NCBI GenBank assembly: GCA_023442465.1
Contig: JAEZZQ010000006.1
Span: 1 to 43,048 of the forward strand
DNA: 43,048 nucleotides
Direction: 5' to 3'
Source of the DNA: Bacillota bacterium
Lineage (GTDB): Bacteria > Bacillota > Clostridia > Lachnospirales > Lachnospiraceae
How positions within the stretch are numbered: position 1 is the stretch's first letter; every line of letters starts with the position of its first letter. A model generated the notes under the pieces. The model was not told the DNA's origin. It was given only the letters and a program-made list of their open reading frames with translations, and did no database searches. A program made the position numbers and the translations under genes. This document shows positions 1 to 7,307 of the stretch, in pieces.

Positions 1-135
1 AATGAGGAGCTGGTTAGCAGTCTTTTTTACGGACGCGAAGTCCAAGAAAGGAGACGCTATACCTATTGCTATCTACATTCTAACAGCTTAAGCAACAAGA
101 TGGATAGTGACCTGACTGGCTGTCAGGCACATTAA
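1..135 (+). CDS. 3' end of an unidentified gene (partial)
   Basis: One frame is open from the first base to a TAA at 133-135, giving about 44 residues that end in DLTGCQAH. The frame runs into the window from the left, so the start is not visible. The segment is basic and polar with no motif I recognise. It lies 33 bases before the SAM synthetase start, which suggests the same operon. In related clostridial prophages this place is often held by a small terminase subunit or other early gene, but this tail does not let me say which. It could also be a chance open frame. Confidence 0.35.
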   Translation, partial: NEELVSSLFYGREVQERRRYTYCYLHSNSLSNKMDSDLTGCQAH

Positions 136-168
136 CCATAAATATATTGTAGTAGATAGGAGAAAAAT

Positions 169-1347
169 ATGATTACTTATAAAACAGCAGAAAGTGTATG
201 TGCTGGACATCCGGATAAACTTTGTGACCTCATTGCTGATAATATTCTGGATGCTTGCTTGCGTAAAGATAGAGCTTCCCGCGTGGCCTGCGAGGTCATG
301 GCTACTAAAGGCAAAATTATCGTGGCGGGCGAAATCACCTGCAGCGGTAAAGTGGATATCCGATTCATCGTAAAAAATGTACTTCGAGAGGTCGGATACA
401 ATCCATGGAAGTTTACAGTATTTGTGTTCGTGCATCATCAAAGTGCAGACATTGCAGCTGGTGTAGATACTGCACTTGAAGTACGAAATGGTATAGCTGA
501 CCCCTATGGTTCTATAGGTGCTGGGGACCAAGGTACGGTTTACGGGTACGCAACCAATGAAACCAGTAAGAACCTGCCCCTCCCACTTGTGCTTTCTCAT
601 CGTATCGTAAAGCGCATTGATGATTGCCGTAAAGGAAAACTCATCAAAGGAATTCTACCAGATGGCAAAGCACAGGTAACAGTGGAATATGAGGACGGTA
701 AACCCAGACGTGTAAAAACGATTGTTGTTTCAGTCCAGCATGATAAAGACAAAACCCAGGAAGAACTGAGTTCGGATATCCGAAATAATGTACTTTGGCA
801 GTGCTTTGAGGATTTCCCATTTGATGACGGTACCGAAATCCTTATAAACCCCTCCGGCAGATTTGTCGAAGGTGGCCCCGCTGCCGATACAGGCTTGACA
901 GGTAGAAAAATCATGGTTGATACCTATGGTGGTCTTGCATCCCACGGCGGAGGTGCCCTTTGTGGCAAGGACCCTACTAAGGTTGACCGAAGTGGTGCCT
1001 ACATGGCACGCTACATTGCAAAGAACATCGTATGGAGCGGTCTTGCAGAGAAATGCGAGGTCGCTCTTTCTTATGCCATAGGAAAAGCAAACCCTGTGGC
1101 GGTTGATGTGACTTCGTTTGGTACAGGTAAAATTACTGATGACCAACTTACCAATATTGTGCAGGAAGTGTTTAACCTAAGGCCTGCTGCAATCATCGAA
1201 AAACTACGCTTAAGAAATGTAATCTATTCCGATACAGCGGTTTACGGACATTTTAATTCTAGTCTGTTTCCCTGGGAGAATGTCAATATGTACACAAATT
1301 TGAGGAAGGCGGCTGAATTATATGCGGATAGAAAAACTGAAAACTGA
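169..1347 (+). CDS. metK: S-adenosylmethionine synthetase (phage-encoded)
   Basis: This 392-residue protein should make S-adenosylmethionine from methionine and ATP in the cytoplasm. Visible family signatures are AGHPDK at residues 12-17 with the catalytic His14, GAGDQG near residue 117, GLTGRKI preceded by GGPAAD (the usual form has a Gly where the second Ala is), and GKDPTKVDRSGAY near residue 265. Length matches the family (about 380-400). The ATG at 169 follows an AGGAGAAA ribosome site. Its end overlaps the next gene, a DNA methyltransferase, by 26 bases, and a second methyltransferase follows, so the likely role is to supply methyl donor for phage DNA modification. It is probably not the host housekeeping copy, given its position inside the late phage gene block. 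Confidence 0.93.
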   Translation: MITYKTAESVCAGHPDKLCDLIADNILDACLRKDRASRVACEVMATKGKIIVAGEITCSGKVDIRFIVKNVLREVGYNPWKFTVFVFVHHQSADIAAGVDTALEVRNGIADPYGSIGAGDQGTVYGYATNETSKNLPLPLVLSHRIVKRIDDCRKGKLIKGILPDGKAQVTVEYEDGKPRRVKTIVVSVQHDKDKTQEELSSDIRNNVLWQCFEDFPFDDGTEILINPSGRFVEGGPAADTGLTGRKIMVDTYGGLASHGGGALCGKDPTKVDRSGAYMARYIAKNIVWSGLAEKCEVALSYAIGKANPVAVDVTSFGTGKITDDQLTNIVQEVFNLRPAAIIEKLRLRNVIYSDTAVYGHFNSSLFPWENVNMYTNLRKAAELYADRKTEN

Positions 1348-2566
1348 GCTACTGATTCCAGCCGACTATAATCCTCGTAAAGACTTGAAACCAGGTGACC
1401 CGGAATATGAAAAGCTGAAACGCTCCATCGAACAGTTCGGTTATGTTGAACCCGTTATATGGAATAAGACCACATCTCATGTTGTAGGCGGTCATCAGCG
1501 ATTAAAAGTGCTGCTTGATATGGGCATCACCGAAGTCGAGTGTGTGGTTATCGAAATGAACGAGGAAAAAGAAAAGGCTCTTAATATTGCTCTCAATAAA
1601 ATAAGTGGTGACTGGGATAAAGACAAATTGATGCTGTTAATTGCTGACCTGCAAGGAGCCGACTTTGATGTATCTCTTACTGGATTTGAGCCTGCTGAAC
1701 TGGATGCTTTGTTTAAGGATTCACTTAAGGATGGCATTCATGAAGATGACTTCGATGTAGATGCCGAACTGCAAAAGCCCGCAGTTACCAAGCAAGGCGA
1801 TGTTTGGAGACTCGGACAGCACAGGATCGTCTGTGGTGATTCCACTAAAGCTGACACTTTCACACTACTAATGGATGGCAAACTCGCAAACCTTGTGGTA
1901 ACCGACCCTCCGTACAATGTCAACTATGAAGGTTCCGCAGGTAAAATCAAAAATGATAACATGGGTAATGAAGCGTTCTATGAATTCCTGCTCTCGGCTT
2001 TTCAGAACACCGAAGCAGCAATGGCGAAGGACGCTTCTATTTATGTGTTCCATGCAGATACGGAAGGTCTGAATTTTAGAAAGGCATTCTCAGAGGCTGG
2101 ATTTTATCTCTCTGGTACTTGCATCTGGAAAAAGCAGTCGCTTGTTCTCGGCCGCTCGCCGTATCAATGGCAGCATGAGCCGGTTCTTTTCGGTTGGAAG
2201 AAGTCCGGCAAGCACAACTGGTATGCAGATAGAAAGCAGACTACTATATGGGAATTTGAAAAGCCAAAGAAAAACGCAGACCACCCTACTATGAAACCAG
2301 TGGCATTGGTAGCTCACCCGATTCTGAATAGTAGTTTGTCTAATTGTATTGTACTCGATCCCTTTGGTGGCAGTGGTTCTACCCTTATTGCTTGTGAGCA
2401 GACGGACAGGATATGCTATACCATCGAACTGGATGAAAAATATTGTGATGTCATAGTAAATAGATATATCGAGCAAGTAGGAAGTTCAGATGGTGTATTT
2501 CTTTTGAGGGATAACTCAGAGATCAGATATGGTGATCTGCCAGAGGTGAGTGCCGATGAAGAATGA
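1322..2566 (+). CDS. ParB-like domain plus DNA N6-adenine/N4-cytosine methyltransferase
   Basis: This 414-residue protein transfers a methyl group from SAM to the exocyclic amine of adenine or cytosine in DNA. Residues 1-100 form a ParB/sulfiredoxin-like domain with VVGGHQRLKVL near 54-64. The methyltransferase part has the catalytic DPPY at 195-198 and the SAM-binding DPFGGSGST at about 346-354. DPPY before FGGSG is the beta-class order. The start lies inside metK and its stop overlaps the next gene, so the three are probably translationally coupled. Such ParB-methylase fusions are common in phages and plasmids. The recognition sequence cannot be read from the protein, and no restriction endonuclease is next to it, so an orphan, protective or regulatory methylase is most likely. 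Confidence 0.92.
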   Translation: MRIEKLKTELLIPADYNPRKDLKPGDPEYEKLKRSIEQFGYVEPVIWNKTTSHVVGGHQRLKVLLDMGITEVECVVIEMNEEKEKALNIALNKISGDWDKDKLMLLIADLQGADFDVSLTGFEPAELDALFKDSLKDGIHEDDFDVDAELQKPAVTKQGDVWRLGQHRIVCGDSTKADTFTLLMDGKLANLVVTDPPYNVNYEGSAGKIKNDNMGNEAFYEFLLSAFQNTEAAMAKDASIYVFHADTEGLNFRKAFSEAGFYLSGTCIWKKQSLVLGRSPYQWQHEPVLFGWKKSGKHNWYADRKQTTIWEFEKPKKNADHPTMKPVALVAHPILNSSLSNCIVLDPFGGSGSTLIACEQTDRICYTIELDEKYCDVIVNRYIEQVGSSDGVFLLRDNSEIRYGDLPEVSADEE

Positions 2567-4421
2567 ACTTACCCTCGGCTCTCTCTTTGACGGCAGTGGA
2601 GGTTTTCCGCTTGGCGGTCTGCTTTGTGGTATTAAACCACTATGGGCTTCAGAAATTGAGCCGTTTCCTATACGGGTTACAACCAAAAGGCTGCCTTTTA
2701 TGAAACACTACGGTGATGTCTCTTGCTTAGATGGTAGCATGATAGAACCGGTTGATATAATTTCATTTGGCTCACCTTGTCAGGATTTATCTGTGGCGGG
2801 TAAGCGTGATGGCTTGGACGGAGAACGTTCAAGTCTTTTTTATGAGGCCATTCGAATTGTAAAAGAAATGAGGTGTGCAACAGATGGTAAATATCCAAGA
2901 TACATCGTCTGGGAAAACGTGCCGGGTGCTTTCTCCTCAAACAAAGGAGAGGACTTCAGATGTGTCCTTGAAAGTATCTGTCACATCAAAGATGAAACCT
3001 TATCAGTTCCTAAAGCTGATAAATGGAGGCAAGCAGGAAATATCGTGGGAGATGATTTCTCCATTGCCTGGCGAGTGCTTGACGCTCAATACTGGGGAGT
3101 TCCCCAACGAAGAAAACGCATCTTCCTTGTCTCAGATTTTGCAGGCAGGAGTGCCGGAGAAATACTATTTAAGTCAGAAGGCTTGTCTGGGTATTCTAAG
3201 GAGAGCTTCCGCTCGTGGCAAGGAACTGCCGGTTGTTTTGAAAAGGGCATTAGAGAAACAGGCTCAAGCAGTGTGATCTTAAATGACCAGGGTGGTAATC
3301 GTATGGATATCACAGAAGATGTCACTTGTACTCTACGAGCAGAGGCACATCACCCACCTTGTGTTGTGGATGCGGCGGTATTTGATAATCATGGAAGAGA
3401 TACTCGCTTTACGGGACCGATTGATGTTGCACCGACAATATCAGCCACTTATGGAACAGGCGGAAATAATCAGCCTTTTGTGGTTGATGATACACCGAAA
3501 ACTCTCAAAATCCGATGTGGCTGTGAGGGTGGTGGCAAAGGTGCTCTTATTCAGAATGATAAATCGGCAACATTATCCTGCAATAATGACCAGACATTAT
3601 TTGTTCCGAAAGCCTATGGTATCTGCTCTAAAGACAGTAATGCCATGAAATCATCCAATCCAAACAGCGGTGTATATGAGGCTGATACTTCACGCACCAT
3701 CGATGGAAATGGAGGGAATCCTTCCTGCAATCAAGGCGGAATTGCTATTGTAGAAAGTTATGCCTTGCAAGGCTCCATGATTGGCAGAAAAGATAAGAAT
3801 GGTCCGCAGGGTGACGGGGTTAATGAAAATATAAGCTTTACTTTAAATACTGTAGATAAGCACGCTGTTGTCTTCGCTATTGATAGAGAATCTTTCAACT
3901 GCGGTCAGAATTATGCCAGAAATCTTGGGATTACAGAAGATGGAATATCATCAACGCTAAATGCACAAGGACCTAGTGCTGTAGCAACTCCTACCTATTC
4001 TTCAAGCAAGGCATCATTTTTTACTACCGCTGAAGAGGAACTTGCAAATACGCTGGTTGCGACTGATTACAAAGACCCACCGCTTATTAATGATACAGAC
4101 GGCATTGAATATACGGTTAGAAGATTAACTCCGACTGAATGTGCAAGGCTTCAAGGTTTCCCGGACTGGTGGTGTAGTGATCTTGGAACAGAAAATCCAA
4201 CAATGGATGACTTACGCACCTGGTATAACATATTTGAAACTCATCGTAAGGTTATGGGGAAATCAACTAAACCTAAAACCTTAAAGCAGATATCGAAGTG
4301 GTTAAAAAATCCACATTCCGATTCTGCAGAATATAAGATGTGGGGCAATGGAGTGGCTCTCCCTTGTGTATATTTTGTTTTATCGGGCATTGTGTTTTCT
4401 GTACAAGATACCGCCGAATAA
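2556..4421 (+). CDS. DNA (cytosine-5) methyltransferase with long repeat-like insert
   Basis: This 621-residue C5-cytosine methyltransferase has motif I (SLFDGSGGFPLGG, from about residue 9), motif IV with catalytic Cys75 in FGSPCQDLS, the ENV motif at 120-122 and QRRKR at 184-188. The C-terminal motifs are RRLTPTECARLQGFPDWW and GNGVALPC. Between about residues 200 and 520 is a long insert of loosely repeated segments, each with a [ST]-x-T-L strand followed by a hydrophobic VV or AV end; this holds the target-recognition region and is much longer than in small enzymes such as HhaI. The ATG at 2556 has AGAGGTGA at 2542-2549. A GTG at 2550 is possible but too close to that site. Confidence 0.92.
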   Translation: MKNELTLGSLFDGSGGFPLGGLLCGIKPLWASEIEPFPIRVTTKRLPFMKHYGDVSCLDGSMIEPVDIISFGSPCQDLSVAGKRDGLDGERSSLFYEAIRIVKEMRCATDGKYPRYIVWENVPGAFSSNKGEDFRCVLESICHIKDETLSVPKADKWRQAGNIVGDDFSIAWRVLDAQYWGVPQRRKRIFLVSDFAGRSAGEILFKSEGLSGYSKESFRSWQGTAGCFEKGIRETGSSSVILNDQGGNRMDITEDVTCTLRAEAHHPPCVVDAAVFDNHGRDTRFTGPIDVAPTISATYGTGGNNQPFVVDDTPKTLKIRCGCEGGGKGALIQNDKSATLSCNNDQTLFVPKAYGICSKDSNAMKSSNPNSGVYEADTSRTIDGNGGNPSCNQGGIAIVESYALQGSMIGRKDKNGPQGDGVNENISFTLNTVDKHAVVFAIDRESFNCGQNYARNLGITEDGISSTLNAQGPSAVATPTYSSSKASFFTTAEEELANTLVATDYKDPPLINDTDGIEYTVRRLTPTECARLQGFPDWWCSDLGTENPTMDDLRTWYNIFETHRKVMGKSTKPKTLKQISKWLKNPHSDSAEYKMWGNGVALPCVYFVLSGIVFSVQDTAE

Positions 4422-4455
4422 AAAACATTATTCTCTACATTAGAACGCTCAAAAT

Positions 4456-4492
4456 GACTTGCTATTTACAGCACTTAGAGTGATATATGTAG
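4456..4492 (+). promoter_or_regulatory. Repeated promoter-like element, copy A
   Basis: The element reads CTTGCTAT at 4458-4465, then a spacer ending AGAGTGA, then TATATGTA at 4484-4491. TTGCTA and TATATG are exactly 19 bases apart, as in copies B (5602) and C (30735). TGATATATG resembles an extended -10 box. It lies about 30 bases before the ATG at 4521. The conserved part of the spacer suggests a protein contact beyond RNA polymerase alone. Whether it is a promoter is inferred. Confidence 0.6.
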
Positions 4493-4520
4493 TACCGAAA
4501 AATGAAAGGCGGTATGAAAA

Positions 4521-5321
4521 ATGAAGATAAATTACAATGTTACAGGTCCAAAACGAAAATCGCTGGTAGGAGCAATCAGCCTAGAACTAAATGCTCCGAC
4601 GGTATACCTTGGTGCACCTACCTTTGCTTATAAAGTAGGAGGCTATCACATCGATAAGAATGGAATGCTCGAGGGTAAGGATAATCCTGGCTTAGTAGCT
4701 GACCTTCAAGGATTGCATGACTTCAAAGCGATTACAGAAGAATATGAAACTCCACTTCCAGAAGCAGAACAAGTGCCGGAGGATATACAAATTCCATACG
4801 AAGCAGCTCTTGGCGGAAGGGTCAGCCCTTACCATGATTATGAGGAACCGCCTGCGTATGCAGAGCTTGAGCAAAGTTATGAGGATACTAACCGTTTGAC
4901 CATTGAGTTACCAAGGTCAGCTTTCACCCATGTGGCTCTTGATAACCTCAAGCGATTGGTAGAAAGTAAATCGTCTTTAATTAAAAAGGCTCTTGGCACA
5001 GATTACATCCCTATAATAACAAACGAAGAAACAATCAGTTTTCCTTGGTTTCAAGGAGAGCTTACTTCAGATGAGGTCAAAGCCTACACCCATTTTATTA
5101 CTGCACTCAGTGAGTTGGCAAAAACACAGCAGAGAGTCAATGCTACCGAAAAGGAAGTAGAAAATGAGAAATATGCTTTTCGCTGTTTTCTTATCCGACT
5201 TGGTTTCGTTGGTACTGAATACAAAGCGGAACGAAAAATCCTATTAAAAAATTTATCTGGTAATAGTGCCTTTAAAAATGGTGCTCCAATTAAAGATGAG
5301 GAGGTAACGGCTAATGAATAA
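4521..5321 (+). CDS. Conserved phage protein of unknown function (often labelled 'virulence protein')
   Basis: This 266-residue soluble protein begins MKINYNVTGPKRKSLVGAI and belongs to a family I recognise from Firmicute prophages and mobile elements, where it is often labelled 'virulence protein' without evidence. Residues 1-75 form a compact first domain, residues 85-115 a Pro/Glu-rich linker, and residues 125-266 a second domain. The last 50 residues (VENEKYAFRCFLIRLGFVG and on) match the end of the amidoligase encoded at 5679, so the two share a module. It overlaps the DUF4314 gene by 8 bases and has repeat copy A just upstream. I see no catalytic motif and assign no function. Confidence 0.75.
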   Translation: MKINYNVTGPKRKSLVGAISLELNAPTVYLGAPTFAYKVGGYHIDKNGMLEGKDNPGLVADLQGLHDFKAITEEYETPLPEAEQVPEDIQIPYEAALGGRVSPYHDYEEPPAYAELEQSYEDTNRLTIELPRSAFTHVALDNLKRLVESKSSLIKKALGTDYIPIITNEETISFPWFQGELTSDEVKAYTHFITALSELAKTQQRVNATEKEVENEKYAFRCFLIRLGFVGTEYKAERKILLKNLSGNSAFKNGAPIKDEEVTANE

Positions 5322-5541
5322 CTTCCCTTCAAGAGAAACTGTAGAACGCATCCGCAAGCAATACCCCGTGGGATGCCGAGTAGAACTTGTTCGTATGGAC
5401 GATTTCCAAGCACCTCCTATCGGAACGAAAGGAATTGTTACTGGAGTCGATGATACAGGCAGTATAATGGTTCGTTGGGAGAATGGTTCTTCTTTAAATA
5501 TGGTCTACGGGGATGATTTGTGCAGGAAAATCGAAGAATAA
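5314..5541 (+). CDS. DUF4314 family small protein
   Basis: This 75-residue protein has a helical N-terminus (SRETVERIRKQYPVGCRVEL) followed by a small beta barrel with the pattern PIGTKGIVTGVDDTGSIMVRW, typical of DUF4314. The barrel resembles SH3-like or KOW-like folds that often bind nucleic acid or protein, but no activity is known to me. The ATG at 5314 is preceded by GAGGAGGT and lies inside the end of the previous gene, so the two are coupled. It is acidic at the end and has no membrane segment. Confidence 0.8.
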   Translation: MNNFPSRETVERIRKQYPVGCRVELVRMDDFQAPPIGTKGIVTGVDDTGSIMVRWENGSSLNMVYGDDLCRKIEE

Positions 5542-5544
5542 AGT

Positions 5545-5584
5545 ACACACATTCTAAGCCATAAATGGAAGAAAATTTGTGTGT
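5545..5584 (+). terminator. Weak hairpin after the DUF4314 gene
   Basis: ACACACA at 5545-5551 can pair with TGTGTGT at 5578-5584, followed by TTTATAT. The loop is long (26 bases) and the T-run short, so this would be a weak terminator at best. It falls between the DUF4314 stop and repeat copy B, where a transcription boundary would make sense. Confidence 0.3.
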
Positions 5585-5601
5585 TTATATCGAATAAGTG
5601 T

Positions 5602-5637
5602 CTTGCTATATAAGCCTTTTAGAGTGATATATGTACA
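5602..5637 (+). promoter_or_regulatory. Repeated promoter-like element, copy B
   Basis: TTGCTA at 5603-5608 and TATATG at 5628-5633 are separated by 19 bases; the spacer ends TTTTAGAGTGA. It matches copy A (4456) and copy C (30735) in both boxes, spacing and the GAGTGA part of the spacer. It is about 45 bases before the amidoligase ATG at 5679. Confidence 0.6.
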
Positions 5638-5678
5638 TGTTGAAAGAGACAAATACACTTTAAAAGGAGCAAGAATAA

Positions 5679-6578
5679 ATGCTAAACAAGAATTTTGGAA
5701 TTGAAATTGAGTTCACAGGAATAACAAGAAACGAAGCGGCCAAGGTTGCAGCCGAATACCTAAACGGGACGGTTGTGAACACAGGCGATTATTACGACAC
5801 TAAGAAGATTACAACCGCTGACGGACGGGTTTGGAAAATTATGAGCGACGGTAGCATCTCTTGCCAGAAGAAACAAGGACGGCAGAAGGTTGCAGCAACC
5901 AGAGAATACAGCGTAGAGCTTGTAAGTCCCATCCTAACCTACCAAGGGGATATTGAAACATTGCAGGAGCTGGTACGCAGGCTACGCAAGGCAGGAGCCT
6001 TCACCAACAACTCCTGTGGAATACACATCCACTTAGATGGAGCAGAGCACACTGCAAGGAGCATACGAAACTTTGTAAACATCATCGCAAGCAAGAATGA
6101 CCTTTTTTACAAGGCATTGCAAATAGCACCTTCACGAATGGGTTACTGCAAAAAGATGGATGAGATACTGGTGGAAAAAATCAACCGAAAGAAACCAAAA
6201 ACGCTGACACAGATTGAGAGCATTTGGTATGAGGGTTATAGCGAAAGCACCGACAGGCATTATCATTCAAGTCGATACCATTTTCTTAACCTGCACAGCT
6301 TTTTCAACGGAAATCACACGGTCGAACTAAGAGGATTTAATAGCGAACTTCACGCAGGCAAGATTAGAAGCTACATCGTTCTCGCCCTTGCACTGAACAA
6401 CCAAGCATTGACACAAAAGTGTGCCTCTGCAAAGAAACCACAGGTTGAGAATGAAAAGTTTGCAATGCGAACCTACCTCAACCGCATCGGTTTTATTGGC
6501 GAGGAATTCGCAAACTGCCGTGAACATTTGACCACCCACTTGGAAGGCTCGGCAGCGTGGCGATTTCGGGCAGCCTGA
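5679..6578 (+). CDS. Amidoligase family enzyme (COOH-NH2 ligase, glutamine synthetase-like fold)
   Basis: This 299-residue protein has the family start FGIEIEFTG (residues 6-14), the histidine motif CGIHIHLDG near residue 113, and VELRGFNSELH near 219. These belong to the amidoligase family, which is predicted to join an amine to a carboxylate using ATP, to make peptide-like tags or metabolites. The substrate is unknown. The last 45 residues (VENEKFAMRTYLNRIGFIG and on) match the end of the protein at 4521. AAAAGGAG precedes the ATG. A gamma-glutamylcyclotransferase-like gene follows 35 bases later, a pairing known for these enzymes in phages, where the partner may cleave or cyclise gamma-glutamyl products. 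Confidence 0.88.
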   Translation: MLNKNFGIEIEFTGITRNEAAKVAAEYLNGTVVNTGDYYDTKKITTADGRVWKIMSDGSISCQKKQGRQKVAATREYSVELVSPILTYQGDIETLQELVRRLRKAGAFTNNSCGIHIHLDGAEHTARSIRNFVNIIASKNDLFYKALQIAPSRMGYCKKMDEILVEKINRKKPKTLTQIESIWYEGYSESTDRHYHSSRYHFLNLHSFFNGNHTVELRGFNSELHAGKIRSYIVLALALNNQALTQKCASAKKPQVENEKFAMRTYLNRIGFIGEEFANCREHLTTHLEGSAAWRFRAA

Positions 6579-6613
6579 AAGGTTGTCTTGCAAAAATAAG
6601 GAGGACAAAGACA

Positions 6614-7063
6614 ATGAATAAAACATTCTATCTCGCCTATGGCTCAAACCTTAATCTTGAGCAAATGGCGCACCGCTGCCCCACAGCAAAGTCGGTTGGG
6701 CCGGTGGTTTTAAAGGACTACCAGTTATTGTTTCGAGGCGGACACGGCGGCTCTGTGGCAACCGTGGAGCCTTTAAAGGGCAAGACAGTGCCATGCCTAC
6801 TGTGGGAGATTACCCCCTCAGACGAAACGGCACTCGATCGCTATGAGGGTTTCCCCTTCCTTTACCGAAAAGAAAAGGTCAAAGTGAAGCTTGGGAAAAA
6901 GAATATAGAAACTATGGTGTATATCATGAATGATGGCAGACCACTTGGTACTCCAAGCTGCTATTATTACAGTGTTATCTTAGAAGGTTACAAGAGTGCA
7001 GATTTTGATATCAGTATTCTAAAACAGGCTGTAGAGGATTCAAAGGAGGCCGAGAATGGATAA
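6614..7063 (+). CDS. Gamma-glutamylcyclotransferase-like (AIG2/GGCT) protein
   Basis: This 149-residue protein carries YLAYGSNLN at residues 5-13, the substrate-loop signature of the family, and LDRYEGFPFLYRKEKV near residues 75-90, where the Glu is the expected catalytic acid. Such enzymes release 5-oxoproline from gamma-glutamyl amines. Next to the amidoligase it probably trims or reverses the product of that ligase; this is inference from gene order. An open frame reaches back to 6557, but the ATG at 6614 has AAGGAGG at 6598-6604 and begins exactly where family proteins begin. It overlaps the next gene by 8 bases. Confidence 0.88.
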   Translation: MNKTFYLAYGSNLNLEQMAHRCPTAKSVGPVVLKDYQLLFRGGHGGSVATVEPLKGKTVPCLLWEITPSDETALDRYEGFPFLYRKEKVKVKLGKKNIETMVYIMNDGRPLGTPSCYYYSVILEGYKSADFDISILKQAVEDSKEAENG

Positions 7064-7235
7064 GAAGATAAAGAAACAGATACTTGCCATCCGAGACACG
7101 GGTGAAACCAATATGTTTGATGTTAGGAAGGTACAGGAAATCGCTCTGCGAGAAGGGTATGATGAGCTGCTTGCTTACCTTATTGATAACACTGGTGCCT
7201 ATGCCCGTTTTATTCTGACTGGCGAAGAGAATTAA
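7056..7235 (+). CDS. Small DUF5049-like phage protein
   Basis: This short gene encodes 59 residues starting MDKKIKKQILAIRDTGETNM and ending ARFILTGEEN. The pattern (IRDTGETNMFDVRKVQEIA, then GYDELLAYLIDN) matches small proteins labelled DUF5049 in clostridial phages. It is probably all helical. Its ATG lies inside the end of the cyclotransferase gene with AAGGAGG upstream at 7042-7048, so translation is coupled. It appears with amidoligase and cyclotransferase genes in related phages, but its role is unknown to me. Confidence 0.75.
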   Translation: MDKKIKKQILAIRDTGETNMFDVRKVQEIALREGYDELLAYLIDNTGAYARFILTGEEN

Positions 7236-7256
7236 ATAGTTCAAACCAATAAGAGG

Positions 7257-7284
7257 ACAGTGCCAAAAGTGGCTCTGTTTCTCG
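7257..7284 (+). terminator. Hairpin before the terminase gene
   Basis: ACAG-T-GCCA (7257-7265) pairs with TGGC-T-CTGT (7270-7278) around an AAAG loop with one T:T mismatch, followed by TTTCTC. It may end the accessory operon or act as leader structure for the terminase message. It also argues against the upstream GTG start at 7260, which would sit inside the stem. Confidence 0.4.
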
Positions 7285-7307
7285 TACAGATAGATTTAAA
7301 GGCTTGC

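Noticed and set aside
111..127. Perfect hairpin CCTGAC-N5-GTCAGG
   Set aside because: Six pairs without a T-run and inside the end of an open frame; not enough for a terminator call.
88..600. 170-codon open frame on the minus strand
   Set aside because: It lies wholly over metK and its leader, has no ribosome site and no family resemblance; it is the shadow of metK.
2875..3648. Open frames of 133 and 121 codons on the plus strand
   Set aside because: Both lie within the C5 methyltransferase gene, whose own frame carries clear family motifs across the same stretch.
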